Shown here one piece after another: positions 9,998-19,168 of a DNA stretch of 64,000 bases. The stretch is from NCBI RefSeq assembly GCF_001411805.1, contig NZ_CP007213.1, positions 1,550,001 through 1,614,000 on the forward strand, given 5' to 3'. This DNA comes from Burkholderia plantarii. Lineage in GTDB: Bacteria > Pseudomonadota > Gammaproteobacteria > Burkholderiales > Burkholderiaceae. A program made the position numbers and the translations under genes. The number at the start of each line of letters is the position of its first letter. The stretch's first letter is position 1. Under the pieces are notes generated by a model. The model ran no database searches. It had not been told where the DNA came from and worked only from the letters and a program-made list of their open reading frames with translations.

Positions 9998-10486
9998 TCA
10001 ATGGATGTAGGTCACGCTGCGTTCGCGCGCGCGGATCTCGAGTCCGGCGTCGAGCAGCGAGATCGAGAACCAGCGCGTGAGCTTCAGCACGCCGCTGACC
10101 GAGAACGCGGGCAGCCAGTCGTTCAGCACGCGCATCGCCGCCTCCCCGCGCGTCGATTGCAGATGCGCGATGGCCTGCAGCAGCGAGGCTTCGTCGTAGG
10201 CGAGTTCGCGCGCGCAGCGGCAGCGCATGTCGAGCGGGCGCGCCGCCGAACTGGCGAGTACGCACATCATCATGTCAAAGTGGGCGAGGCCGTCGGGATG
10301 GACGCCGGCCTCGACCAGCACGTCGCGCCACGTGGGCGGCAGCCGCGGGTTCGCGTTGCTGGCGCAGTCGGGATGCAGCCAGGTCCGCACGGCGGTGAGG
10401 ATGACGCGTTCGGCGGTATCGGGATCGCCCGCGAGCGGGTCGTCGATCAGCGAAGCGCGGCGTGTGGCGAGTCGCGTGTCACTCAT
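9998..10486 (-). CDS. Conserved-looking hypothetical protein
   Basis: 162 residues, soluble, with no family I recognise. It has a histidine/cysteine-bearing middle (LHPDCASNANPRLPP, DMMMCVLASSAARPLDMRCRCARELAYDEASLL) with five Cys in total and a C-terminal region rich in hydrophobic residues (FSVSGVLKLTRWFSISLLDAGLEI). Codon bias and length support a real gene. It lies 121 bp downstream of the nitroreductase gene on the same strand and could be co-transcribed with it. No function is proposed. Confidence 0.65.
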   Translation of the reverse strand: MSDTRLATRRASLIDDPLAGDPDTAERVILTAVRTWLHPDCASNANPRLPPTWRDVLVEAGVHPDGLAHFDMMMCVLASSAARPLDMRCRCARELAYDEASLLQAIAHLQSTRGEAAMRVLNDWLPAFSVSGVLKLTRWFSISLLDAGLEIRARERSVTYIH

Positions 10487-10607
10487 GGCACCTCCAGGTA
10501 TTGGGTATTTCGGTTGGCGCGGCGCCGGCGCGCGCCGCTCCGCGGGAAGACGCGGGCCGCGCCCGCGCGACGGCGCGGCGGCGGCCTGACGGTCGACGGG
10601 CGGTCGT

Positions 10608-11231
10608 TCAGCGCTGGCCGGAGCGCCATTCGCGCACGTAGGCGCCGGCGGCCGGGCGCGGCGTGGCCGGCATGTCGGCGGCCGGCGTGCCGACGTAGAG
10701 GAAACCGAGCAGCCGCTCGTTTGGGGCGAATCCGAGCGCGTCGTGCAGCGCCGGCTCTCGCGAATCGACGCCGGTCGACCAGAAGCCGCCGTAGCCGAGC
10801 AGGTGGACGGCGTTCAGCAAGTTCATCGCGGCGGCGCCGGCCGCCAGTAGTTGCTCGGTCTCGGGTACCTTGCGATGCGGGACGATGGCCGCGCCGATCG
10901 CGATCAGCACGGGGGCGGCCAGCGCCTTGCCGGCGCGGTGCGCGTTCGATCCCGTCGGCGCGTCGGGTTCGCGCGCGTCGGCCAGGCCCACCAGCACGTC
11001 GCCGAGCGCGCGGCGCGCCTCGCCGCGAATCAGCACGAAGCGCCACGGCTTCAGGTTGCCGTGATCGGGGGCTCGCATCGCGGCCGCGAAGATCGCGTCG
11101 AGTTCGCGGTCGTTCGGGCCGGGTTCGGCGAGCGGCCAGCAGGATTGGCGGGAGAGCAGGCCGGCGAGGGCCGCGGCGGGATCGGTGGCGGCGTCGGGGG
11201 CGCCGAGGCGGGAGAGCGTGGCGGTCGTCAT
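10608..11231 (-). CDS. Nitroreductase family protein (YdjA-like)
   Basis: 207 residues of the small FMN-binding nitroreductase fold. Signature segments are the N-terminal RQSCWPLAEPGP, MRAPDHGNLKPWRFVLIRG (FMN phosphate binding) and LNAVHLLGYGGFWSTG (dimer/flavin contact), matching the YdjA/RutE-like branch. It would use NAD(P)H to reduce nitro compounds, quinones or other acceptors in the cytoplasm. A 12-of-14 match to the Fur box is present 63-77 bp upstream of the ATG (11294-11308), suggesting iron-repressed expression, so ferric or siderophore-related reduction is a possible role. Confidence 0.88.
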   Translation of the reverse strand: MTTATLSRLGAPDAATDPAAALAGLLSRQSCWPLAEPGPNDRELDAIFAAAMRAPDHGNLKPWRFVLIRGEARRALGDVLVGLADAREPDAPTGSNAHRAGKALAAPVLIAIGAAIVPHRKVPETEQLLAAGAAAMNLLNAVHLLGYGGFWSTGVDSREPALHDALGFAPNERLLGFLYVGTPAADMPATPRPAAGAYVREWRSGQR

Positions 11232-11293
11232 GGGAATCGGTGCGGTTGGTCGGTTTGGGCGATGGACGAATGATCGGCCAGTTTCTCCTCAAA

Positions 11294-11308
11294 TGCAAAT
11301 GATTCTCA
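11294..11308 (-). promoter_or_regulatory. Fur box
   Basis: Read on the minus strand the 15-mer is TGAGAATCATTTGCA, which matches the 7-1-7 Fur consensus TGATAATNATTATCA at 12 of 14 informative positions. It lies upstream of the nitroreductase gene; the next plus-strand gene starts 465 bp away, so the nitroreductase is the more likely target. Confidence 0.65.
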
Positions 11309-11313
11309 TTCAT

Positions 11314-11772
11314 TTATTCGAGAAAGCGATTCGTCCGGCGTGGCGGCGGCGCCGCGTCCGTCGCCTGGATCCGGCCGTCCGGCCAGATCGGGGTGCGGAT
11401 TCCCATGCTCCCCATCCTGCTTGCCGTTCCGCCTCGCGCCGCGCGCAAGGCCATCGCGCACCGTGGGCAAGCGGCGCCAACTGGCGCATGATCGATGCGA
11501 GGCCGGCGTGCTCGCGCCGGCCGCCGGGATTGTCATCAGGGCACCATCGTTCCGCCGGCCCGCCAAGCGCTGCCGGCCGCCTGCCTCGTCGCGGCGCATG
11601 CCGGCGCGCGCGGCGAGGCGGCCCGCACCGATGCGGTGCATGATGTCGTCAAACGGTGCCATATCGGTGAAAGTCTCAGGCTGGCGCAAGGCACGGACCT
11701 TGCTGGATACTGCATCACGCCGGTCCGGCATCGTGGATGCCGAACAAAAGAAGAGAGATGGAGAGATCCTGA
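11314..11772. other. Gene-free stretch before the ATP-grasp cluster
   Basis: 459 bp with no supported gene. Frames crossing it are GC-rich shadows without recognisable homology. It must contain the promoter of the ATP-grasp cluster; a purine-rich AAGAAGAGAGATGGAGAG stretch directly before 11773 provides the ribosome-binding site. Confidence 0.4.
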
Positions 11773-13188
11773 ATGAAGCCATTCGATGAAATGCTGCAAT
11801 CCGGCGACTCGGTACGCGCACCTTACGAGCGCCTCAAGCAATGGCTCGACACGCAGGACCCTGCGAGCCTGGCGCAGAAGGCCCATGACGCCGAAGGCGT
11901 GTTCCGGCGCACCGGCATCACGTTCGCCGTCTACGGGGATGCGGAGGCCGCCGAGCGGCTGATCCCGTTCGACATCGTGCCGCGCATCATTTCCGGGCAG
12001 GAATGGACCCGGCTGTCCCAGGGCATCGAACAGCGCGTGATGGCGCTCAACGCGTTTCTCGACGACATCTACCACCGCCAGGAAATCGTCCGCGCCGGCA
12101 TCGTGCCGAAGCACCTGATCGCGCACAACGAGGCATTCCTGCCCGAGATGATCGGCTTCCGGCCGCCCGGCAACGTCTACACGCACATCATCGGCGTCGA
12201 CATCGTGCGCACCGCCGAGAACCAGTTCTACGTGCTGGAGGACAACGCGCGCACGCCGTCGGGGGTGTCGTACATGCTGGAAAACCGCGAAACCATGATG
12301 CAGCTGTTTCCCGAGCTGTTCCAGCGCGTCAAGGTGCGGCCGGTCGAAACCTATCCGCAGCTGCTGCGCCAGTCGCTGGCGGCGGTCTGCCCGCCCGGCG
12401 GCAACGCCGACAATCCGACGGTGGCCGTGCTCACGCCCGGCATCCACAACTCCGCCTACTACGAGCACGCGTTCCTGGCCGACCAGATGGGCGTGCATCT
12501 GGTGGAGGGCAGCGACCTGCAGGTGATCGACGGGCGCGTGGCGATGCGCACCACCGAGGGCTTCCGGCCGATCGACGTGCTGTACCGCCGGCTCGACGAC
12601 GCGTTCCTCGATCCGCTCACGTTCCGCCCCGATTCGGTGCTCGGCGTGGCCGGCATCATGGACGTCTACCGCGCCGGCAACATCACGATCGCCAACGCGC
12701 CCGGCACCGGCATCGCCGACGACAAGGCGATCTATTCCTACATGCCCGAGATCGTCGAGTTCTACACCGGCCGCAAGGCGCTGCTCGAGAACGTGCCGAC
12801 CTGGCGCTGCGGCGAGGCCGACAGCCTCAAGTACGTGCTCGAGCATCTGGAGGAACTGGTGGTGAAGGAGGTCCACGGCTCGGGCGGCTACGGCATGCTG
12901 GTCGGCCCGGCCTCGACGCGCGAGGAGCGCGAAACCTTCTCGGCCAAGCTGCGCGCGCGGCCCGCCAACTACATCGCGCAACCCACGCTCGCGCTGTCCA
13001 CCACGCCGATCCTGACCGAGAAGGGGCTCGCGCCGCGTCACGTCGACCTGCGCCCGTTCGTGCTGGTCTCGGACCGGATCCGCATCACGCCGGGCGGGCT
13101 CACGCGCGTGGCGCTCAAGGAGGGCTCGCTCGTCGTCAATTCGAGCCAGGGCGGCGGCACCAAGGACACCTGGGTGCTGGCCGACTGA
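11773..13188 (+). CDS. Circularly permuted ATP-grasp protein (DUF404/DUF407 type)
   Basis: 471 residues of the circularly permuted ATP-grasp family. The ATP-grasp-like motif EDNARTPSGVSYMLENR near residue 156 and the VVKEVHGSGGYGMLVGP segment near residue 366 are typical, as is the NSSQGGGTKDTWVLAD end. Proteins of this family are predicted amide- or peptide-bond-forming ligases found beside alpha-E and transglutaminase-like proteins (Iyer and Aravind, comparative genomics); the product is not known. It is the first gene of a six-gene plus-strand run ending at 23142, with the alpha-E gene 71 bp downstream. Confidence 0.93.
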   Translation: MKPFDEMLQSGDSVRAPYERLKQWLDTQDPASLAQKAHDAEGVFRRTGITFAVYGDAEAAERLIPFDIVPRIISGQEWTRLSQGIEQRVMALNAFLDDIYHRQEIVRAGIVPKHLIAHNEAFLPEMIGFRPPGNVYTHIIGVDIVRTAENQFYVLEDNARTPSGVSYMLENRETMMQLFPELFQRVKVRPVETYPQLLRQSLAAVCPPGGNADNPTVAVLTPGIHNSAYYEHAFLADQMGVHLVEGSDLQVIDGRVAMRTTEGFRPIDVLYRRLDDAFLDPLTFRPDSVLGVAGIMDVYRAGNITIANAPGTGIADDKAIYSYMPEIVEFYTGRKALLENVPTWRCGEADSLKYVLEHLEELVVKEVHGSGGYGMLVGPASTREERETFSAKLRARPANYIAQPTLALSTTPILTEKGLAPRHVDLRPFVLVSDRIRITPGGLTRVALKEGSLVVNSSQGGGTKDTWVLAD

Positions 13189-13259
13189 GCCGCCCGGCTC
13201 GCGCGGCGGCCTTGGCGGGCGCCGCGCGCGAGAGAAACAACGATCGGAGTCAACGGGAA

Positions 13260-14201
13260 ATGCTTCTTGGACGCACTGCAAGCGGTCTCTACTGGATGTA
13301 CCGCTACATCGAGCGCGCGGAGAACACCGCGCGGATCGTCGACGCGGGCCTGCGCATGGCGCTGACGCGCACCGCCGACGCGCCGGCGGAATGGTCGTCG
13401 GTGCTGGTCAGCTCGGGCGCCGACGACGGCTTCCGGCAGAAATACGACGAATACACGGTCGACAACGTCGCCGACTACCTGCTGCGCGATCGCGACAATC
13501 CGTCGAGCGTGCTGTCGTGCATCGAATACGCGCGGATGAACGCGCGCATGGTGCGCATCGCGCTCACGCGCGAGCTGTGGGAGACCGTCAACGACGCGTG
13601 GCAGTCGGTCAAGCGCCTGCTCGCGCGGCCGTTCACGTCGAGCCAGCTGCCGGCGATCCTCGACCACATCAAGCGCGAGACCGCGCTGATGCTCGGCAGC
13701 TTCTACAGCACCATGCTGCGCAACGAGATCTTCGATTTCGCCGAGATCGGCGCGTTCATCGAACGGGCCGACAACACCGCGCGGATCCTCGACGTGAAGT
13801 ACCACCTGCTGTTGCCGTCGGTCTCGCACGTCGGCACCATGATCGACAATTACCAGTGGGAGTCGATCCTGCGCTCGGTGGCGGCGCACCGCTCGTACCG
13901 CTGGGTCTACGACGTGCAATACAAGCCGATCAACATCGCCGACTACCTGATCCTGAACGGCCGGATGCCGCGCTCGCTGCGCTATTGCGCGGGCCGCGTG
14001 ATGTCGAGCCTGAACCGGCTCGGGAGAGATTACGGCGTGACCCACGAATGTCACGATACCGCCGCGAAAATCCTGCAGATGCTGTCCGACAATTCGGTCG
14101 AACGGATCTTCAAGAGCGGGCTGCACGAATTCCTGACCGACTTCATCGGCCGGAACAACAGCCTCGGCATCGAAATCGCCCAAGCCTACAACTTCGACTG
14201 A
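13260..14201 (+). CDS. Alpha-E domain-containing protein (DUF403)
   Basis: 313 residues, all-helical. The start MLLGRTASGLYWMYRYIERAEN is the normal beginning of the family and carries the conserved RxxExxxN pattern, which recurs in IGAFIERADNTARILDVKYH. Alpha-E proteins are always linked to circularly permuted ATP-grasp proteins and are thought to be their partner in making a peptide-like product. It begins 71 bp after the ATP-grasp gene and stops 10 bp before the transglutaminase-like gene. The start at 13260 is chosen from the family N-terminus. Confidence 0.92.
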   Translation: MLLGRTASGLYWMYRYIERAENTARIVDAGLRMALTRTADAPAEWSSVLVSSGADDGFRQKYDEYTVDNVADYLLRDRDNPSSVLSCIEYARMNARMVRIALTRELWETVNDAWQSVKRLLARPFTSSQLPAILDHIKRETALMLGSFYSTMLRNEIFDFAEIGAFIERADNTARILDVKYHLLLPSVSHVGTMIDNYQWESILRSVAAHRSYRWVYDVQYKPINIADYLILNGRMPRSLRYCAGRVMSSLNRLGRDYGVTHECHDTAAKILQMLSDNSVERIFKSGLHEFLTDFIGRNNSLGIEIAQAYNFD

Positions 14202-14211
14202 GAGAGCTGCC

Positions 14212-15156
14212 ATGCGACTTGCGATCCGCCATATTTCACGCTTTCGATTCGACGACCACGCCACCCACGCGCTGCAGCGCCTGCGCCTGCGGCCGCCGAG
14301 CGGTCCCGGCCAGACCGTGCGCGCCTGGCAGGTGACGATCGACGGCGTCGAGCCGACCGTCGGCTACGCGGACGGCCTCGGCAACCGCATCGACCTGGTG
14401 CGCCACGATCGCGGCGAGCGGCCCGAGGTGGTGGTGATCGCGGCCGGCGTGGTCGAGACGCAGGACCGCGCCGGCATCGTCGGCGGCGCCGACGACTACG
14501 CCGTGCCGTGGATCTTCGAGCGCACCACCGGCTTCACGCAGGCCGGCGAGCGCGTGCGCGAGATCGCCGCCGCGCTGCCGCTCGAGCTTCGCAGCCTCGA
14601 CGCGCTGCACTGGCTGATGTCGGAAGTCCACGCGCGGATCCGCTACGTGCCCGAGCTGGCCGATGCCGACACCGATGCCGAGCGCGCGCTCGAGGCCGGC
14701 GAGGGCACCAGCCGCGACCACGCGCATGCGTTCATCGCGGTGGCGCGCGCGCTGAAGATCCCGGCGCGCTACGTGGCCGGCTATCTGCTGACGGACGGCC
14801 CGCTGCAGCGGATCGCCGAGACCATGCAGCAGTCGGGCGGCGCGCAGCAGTCGCAGCGCATGCAGCTCGACGCCGACGGCATCCGCCATGCCGCCGCGGA
14901 CGCGCCCGAGGCGGTGGCGCGCCAGCAGCAGACCAGCGTCACGACCTATCCGCCGTCGGGCCATGCGTGGGCCGAGGCCTATGTCGAGGGGCTCGGCTGG
15001 GTGGGCTTCGATCCGTTCATGAACCGCTGCCCCGACGAGCGCTACGTGCGCGTGGCCGCCGGGCTCGACCACACCGACGCGCGGCCCGTGACGGGAATCG
15101 GCGCGGCGCCGGTGGCCGTCGAGATCAGCGTGATCCAGTCGCCCGAACTCGTCTGA
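14212..15156 (+). CDS. Transglutaminase-like protein with catalytic Cys replaced by Ser
   Basis: 314 residues: N-terminal bacterial transglutaminase-like beta domain (residues 1-95) and a transglutaminase core (about 120-270). The core keeps His251 (SGHAWAEAY) and Asp267 (GWVGFDPF) of the Cys-His-Asp triad, but the nucleophile position in GEGTSRDHAH is Ser167 (codon AGC at 14710-14712), where the other two copies in this cluster have Cys. It may therefore be inactive, or a Ser-based hydrolase. The flanking DHAHAFIAVARALKIPARYVAGYL is otherwise typical. It is tightly linked to the alpha-E gene upstream. Confidence 0.9.
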   Translation: MRLAIRHISRFRFDDHATHALQRLRLRPPSGPGQTVRAWQVTIDGVEPTVGYADGLGNRIDLVRHDRGERPEVVVIAAGVVETQDRAGIVGGADDYAVPWIFERTTGFTQAGERVREIAAALPLELRSLDALHWLMSEVHARIRYVPELADADTDAERALEAGEGTSRDHAHAFIAVARALKIPARYVAGYLLTDGPLQRIAETMQQSGGAQQSQRMQLDADGIRHAAADAPEAVARQQQTSVTTYPPSGHAWAEAYVEGLGWVGFDPFMNRCPDERYVRVAAGLDHTDARPVTGIGAAPVAVEISVIQSPELV

Positions 15157-15320
15157 GCCCGGCGCGGTGGGCGGGGCCACCGCGCGCCGCGTCCGCGTGA
15201 GCGGGATGCATGCGGGCGCCGCGCGTGCCACCGGATGCCCGGACGCCGGAAGCCCGGACGCCGGCTACGCGCCGTCGCCCGGACCTCGTCGCACGAACCC
15301 TGTTGCCTGGAACCGCATCG
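15157..15320. other. Intergenic segment before the tandem repeat
   Basis: Part of the 356-bp gap between two transglutaminase-like genes. It contains two close copies of a cccggacgccgga element around 15238-15262. No gene was seen. Confidence 0.4.
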
Positions 15321-15400
15321 ACCGAACCGCCTGACGCCGAACCGAACCGCCTGACGCCGAACCGAACCGCCTGACGCCGAACCGAACCGCCCGACGCCGA
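15321..15400 (+). repeat. Four-copy 20-bp tandem repeat
   Basis: Four consecutive 20-bp units starting accgaaccgc and ending gacgccga occupy 15321-15340, 15341-15360, 15361-15380 and 15381-15400; the fourth has one change (cct to ccc). Degenerate ccgaac-rich units continue to about 15500, up to the next gene's start. It sits between two co-directional genes and could act as a leader or spacer, or simply be slippage-prone sequence. Confidence 0.85.
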
Positions 15401-15512
15401 ACCGAATCGCACCGAACGCAACTGCGCCGAACGCGACCGCTCCGAACGTCGTCGCCCCGAACCGAATCCGCCGCATCGCCGACGGACCTGAACCGAACCG
15501 ATCGATCCAGAC

Positions 15513-18500
15513 ATGTCCATCCACGTCGCGCTTCACCACACCACCCGCTATCGCTATGACCGGCTGGTCGGCCTCGGGCCGCAGATCGTGCGGCTGCGCC
15601 CGGCGCCGCACTGCCGGACGCCGATCCTGTCGTACTCGATGAAGGTCGAGCCGGCGCAGCACTTCGTGAACTGGCAGCAGGATCCGTTCGCGAACTATCT
15701 GGCGCGGCTCGTGTTCCCCGAGCGCACGCGCGAGTTCGAGATCACCATCGATCTGGTCGCCGAGATGTCGGTCTACAACCCGTTCGACTTCTTCCTGGAA
15801 GAGTCGGCCGGCCAGTACCCGTTCGACTACGACGCTGCGCTGCGCGAGGAACTGGCGCCGTATCTGGCCTGCGACGCGGCCACCGGCGCGTCGCCGGTGT
15901 TCCGCGACTACCTCGCGGGCATCGATCGCACGCCGGTCGCCACCATCGATTTCCTGGTCGCGCTGAACCAGCAGCTGCAGAAGGACATCCGCTATCTGGT
16001 GCGGATGGAGCCCGGCGTGCAGACTCCCGACGAGACGCTGCGCCATGCCTCGGGCTCGTGCCGCGACAGCGGCTGGCTGCTGGTGCAGCTGTGCCGGCAT
16101 CTGGGCCTCGCCGCGCGCTTCGTGTCGGGCTACCTGATCCAGCTCGCGCCCGACGTCAAGGCACTCGACGGCCCGAGCGGCACCGAAGTCGACTTCACCG
16201 ACCTGCACGCGTGGTGCGAGGTCTACCTGCCCGGCGCCGGCTGGATCGGCTTCGACCCGACCTCGGGCCTGCTGGCGGGCGAGGGGCACATCCCGCTCGC
16301 CTGCACGCCGCAGCCCACCAGCGCCGCGCCCGTCGAAGGGATGATCGACGATTGCGAGGTGGCGTTCGAACACGAAATGGGGGTCACGCGCATCTACGAA
16401 TCGCCGCGCGTGACCAAGCCCTATACCGACGACCAGTGGGCCGACGTGCTGGAACTGGGCGCGGCGGTGGACGCGCGGCTCGCGGCTGGCGACGTGCGGC
16501 TCACGCAGGGCGGCGAGCCGACCTTCGTGTCGATCGACGATCGCGACGGCGCCGAATGGAACACCGACGCGCTCGGGCCGACCAAGCGCGGCTACGCCAC
16601 CTCGCTGGTGCAGAAGCTGCGCGCCGAGTACGGCACCGGCGGCTTCCTGCATTTCGGCCAGGGCAAGTGGTATCCGGGCGAGCAGCTGCCGCGCTGGGCG
16701 CTGTCGGTGTGCTGGCGCAAGGACGGCGAGCCGGTCTGGCACGATCCCGCGCTGTTCGCCGACGAGCGCGAGCCATCGGCCTGCACCAGCGCCGATGCCG
16801 AGCGCTTCATCCGCGCGCTGGCCGAGCGGCTCGGGCTGTCGGGCGAGCACATCCGGCCCGGCTTCGAGGACATCTGGTACTACCTGTGGCGCGAACGCCG
16901 CCTGCCGGTAAACGTCGATCCGTTCGATTCGCGCCTCGACGACGAACTCGAGCGCGCGCGCCTGCGCAAGGTGTTCGACCAGAAGCTCGACACCGTGATC
17001 GGCTACGTGCTCCCGCTCAAGGTATTGCCGCCGTCGCCGGCGCTGGCCGGCCCGCGCTGGGAGACCGGCCCGTGGTTCTTCCGCGACGAGCGCATGTACC
17101 TGATTCCCGGCGATTCGCCGATGGGCTACCGGCTGCCGCTCGATTCGCTGCCGTGGGTCAGCGGGACCGACTATCCGTATCTGGTCGATCGCGATCCGTT
17201 CGCGCCGCGCGAGCCGCTGCCGGGCGCCGAGGCGCTGCGCGCGCGCTATCTGGCCGCCGCCGACGCGCCGCGCTACCTGAGCGGGCAGCCCGATCCGTGG
17301 CTGGCGGGCACGCCGCGGACCACGCAGCAGTCGCGGCTCGACGGGCAGGGGCACGCGTTCGGCGCTCCCGACGGTGGCTTCGACAGCGGCGCCGCCGGCC
17401 ACGGCGCGCCGCGTGCGTTCGACGCGTCGCCGGCCGGCGCTGCCGCGGGTTCGCGCGAGCCCGGGCGCTTCGAATCGGCGGCCTGGATCACGCGCACCGC
17501 GATGTGCGCGCAGGTGCGCGACGGCGTGCTCTACCTGTTCATGCCGCCGCTGGCCGCGCTCGAGGATTATCTCGACCTGCTCGGCGCGATCGAGCTGACC
17601 GCGCGCGCGCTCGACGTGAAGCTGGTGCTCGAAGGCTACCCGCCGCCGCGCGATCCGCGCCTCTCGGTGCTGCAGGTCACGCCCGATCCCGGCGTGATCG
17701 AGGTGAACATCCATCCCGCGCACGATTTCCCGCAACTGGTGCAGCAGACCGAATTCCTCTACGACGCGGCCTGGCGCACGCGGCTGTCGTCGGAGAAGTT
17801 CATGATCGACGGCCGCCACGTGGGCACCGGCGGCGGCAACCACTTCGTGCTGGGTGGCGCGACGCCGGCCGACAGCCCGTTCCTGCGCCGCCCGGACCTG
17901 CTCGCGAGCCTGATCGGGTACTGGCACAACCATCCGTCGCTGTCGTACCTGTTCTCGGGCCTGTTCATCGGGCCGACCAGCCAGGCGCCGCGCGTGGACG
18001 AGGCGCGCAACGACCAGCTCTACGAGCTCGACATCGCGTTCGGCGAGATCGCGCGCAACAAGCTGCTGTACGGCCAGGACATGCCGCCCTGGCTGGTCGA
18101 CCGGGTGCTGCGCAACCTGCTGGTGGACGTGACCGGCAACACGCACCGCAGCGAGTTCTGCATCGACAAGCTCTATTCGCCCGATTCATCCACGGGCCGG
18201 CTCGGGCTGCTGGAGCTGCGCGCGTTCGAGATGCCGCCGCACGCGCGCATGAGCCTCGTGCAGCAGCTGCTGCTGCGCGCGCTGGTGGCGCGCTTCTGGG
18301 ACACGCCGTACACCACGCCGCTCACGCGCTGGGGCACCGCGCTGCACGACCGCTTCATGCTGCCCGCGTTCGTGAAGATGGATTTCGACGACGTGATGAC
18401 CGAGATGCGCGAGGCCGGCTTCGACTTCGACGCGGCCTGGTTCGCGCCGCATTTCGAGTTCCGCTTCCCGCTGTTCGGGCAGGTGGCGGTGCGCGGCATC

Positions 18501-19004
18501 GAGCTGAACCTGCGCGGCGCGCTGGAGCCGTGGCACGTGATGGGCGAGGAGGGCGCGACGGGCGGCACGGTGCGCTACGTCGATTCCTCGCTGGAGCGGC
18601 TCGAGGTGCGCGTGAGCGGGCTCAACGACAACCGCCACGTGGTGACCGTGAACGGCCGCGCGCTGCCGCTGCAGCCCACCGGCACGGTCGGCGAATACGT
18701 GGCCGGGGTGCGCTACAAGGCCTGGGCGCCGCCCTCGGCCCTGCATCCGACGATCGGTGTCCACGCGCCGCTCACGTTCGACATCGTCGACACCTGGATG
18801 CGGCGTTCGCTCGGCGGCTGCCGCTATCACGTCGCGCACCCGGGCGGGCGCAACTACGCGACGTTCCCGGTCAACGCCTACGAGGCGGAAAGCCGGCGGC
18901 TCGCGCGCTTCGTCTCGATCGGCCACACGCCGGGACGCATGGACGTCGCGCCGGCCGCGCCGAGCCGCGAGTTCCCGTGTACGCTCGATCTGCGGCGCGA
19001 ATGA
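15513..19004 (+). CDS. Large transglutaminase-like protein with DUF2126
   Basis: 1,163 residues. Residues 1-130 are the bacterial transglutaminase N-domain (MSIHVALHHTTRYRYDR), 140-290 the transglutaminase core with an intact triad: Cys183 (GSCRDS), His232 (LHAWCE) and Asp248 (GWIGFDP). The rest, from about residue 310, is DUF2126, with conserved TQGGEPTFVSIDD, FGQGKWYPGEQLPRW, MYLIPGDSPMGYRL and GGGNHFVLGG segments. The domain pair always occurs with circularly permuted ATP-grasp and alpha-E proteins. A peptidase or amide-exchange role on the product of the ATP-grasp ligases is inferred. It is 164 bp upstream of the fusion gene. Confidence 0.93.
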   Translation: MSIHVALHHTTRYRYDRLVGLGPQIVRLRPAPHCRTPILSYSMKVEPAQHFVNWQQDPFANYLARLVFPERTREFEITIDLVAEMSVYNPFDFFLEESAGQYPFDYDAALREELAPYLACDAATGASPVFRDYLAGIDRTPVATIDFLVALNQQLQKDIRYLVRMEPGVQTPDETLRHASGSCRDSGWLLVQLCRHLGLAARFVSGYLIQLAPDVKALDGPSGTEVDFTDLHAWCEVYLPGAGWIGFDPTSGLLAGEGHIPLACTPQPTSAAPVEGMIDDCEVAFEHEMGVTRIYESPRVTKPYTDDQWADVLELGAAVDARLAAGDVRLTQGGEPTFVSIDDRDGAEWNTDALGPTKRGYATSLVQKLRAEYGTGGFLHFGQGKWYPGEQLPRWALSVCWRKDGEPVWHDPALFADEREPSACTSADAERFIRALAERLGLSGEHIRPGFEDIWYYLWRERRLPVNVDPFDSRLDDELERARLRKVFDQKLDTVIGYVLPLKVLPPSPALAGPRWETGPWFFRDERMYLIPGDSPMGYRLPLDSLPWVSGTDYPYLVDRDPFAPREPLPGAEALRARYLAAADAPRYLSGQPDPWLAGTPRTTQQSRLDGQGHAFGAPDGGFDSGAAGHGAPRAFDASPAGAAAGSREPGRFESAAWITRTAMCAQVRDGVLYLFMPPLAALEDYLDLLGAIELTARALDVKLVLEGYPPPRDPRLSVLQVTPDPGVIEVNIHPAHDFPQLVQQTEFLYDAAWRTRLSSEKFMIDGRHVGTGGGNHFVLGGATPADSPFLRRPDLLASLIGYWHNHPSLSYLFSGLFIGPTSQAPRVDEARNDQLYELDIAFGEIARNKLLYGQDMPPWLVDRVLRNLLVDVTGNTHRSEFCIDKLYSPDSSTGRLGLLELRAFEMPPHARMSLVQQLLLRALVARFWDTPYTTPLTRWGTALHDRFMLPAFVKMDFDDVMTEMREAGFDFDAAWFAPHFEFRFPLFGQVAVRGIELNLRGALEPWHVMGEEGATGGTVRYVDSSLERLEVRVSGLNDNRHVVTVNGRALPLQPTGTVGEYVAGVRYKAWAPPSALHPTIGVHAPLTFDIVDTWMRRSLGGCRYHVAHPGGRNYATFPVNAYEAESRRLARFVSIGHTPGRMDVAPAAPSREFPCTLDLRRE

Positions 19005-19168
19005 GGGGCAGCGCGGGCAGGCACGCAAGCGGGGAGGCCGGCACGCTGCGATGCGTCGGGTACGTCACGGCGGGAATGATAGGATTCGGGCTCGACGGGC
19101 GGCGCGCGTCGCGGCCCCGGGGGCCGCGGCCGCGCCGGCGTGCCGCCCTGGACTGACGAAACGACATC

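Noticed and set aside
15042..18146. 1,034-residue minus-strand reading frame
   Set aside because: It is the GC-rich shadow of the DUF2126 transglutaminase gene; His/Arg/Ala/Val-biased composition and no recognisable motif.
16058..19156. 1,032-residue plus-strand frame overlapping the DUF2126 gene
   Set aside because: Arg/Ala/Pro-rich translation in the +2 frame of a real gene; no domain.
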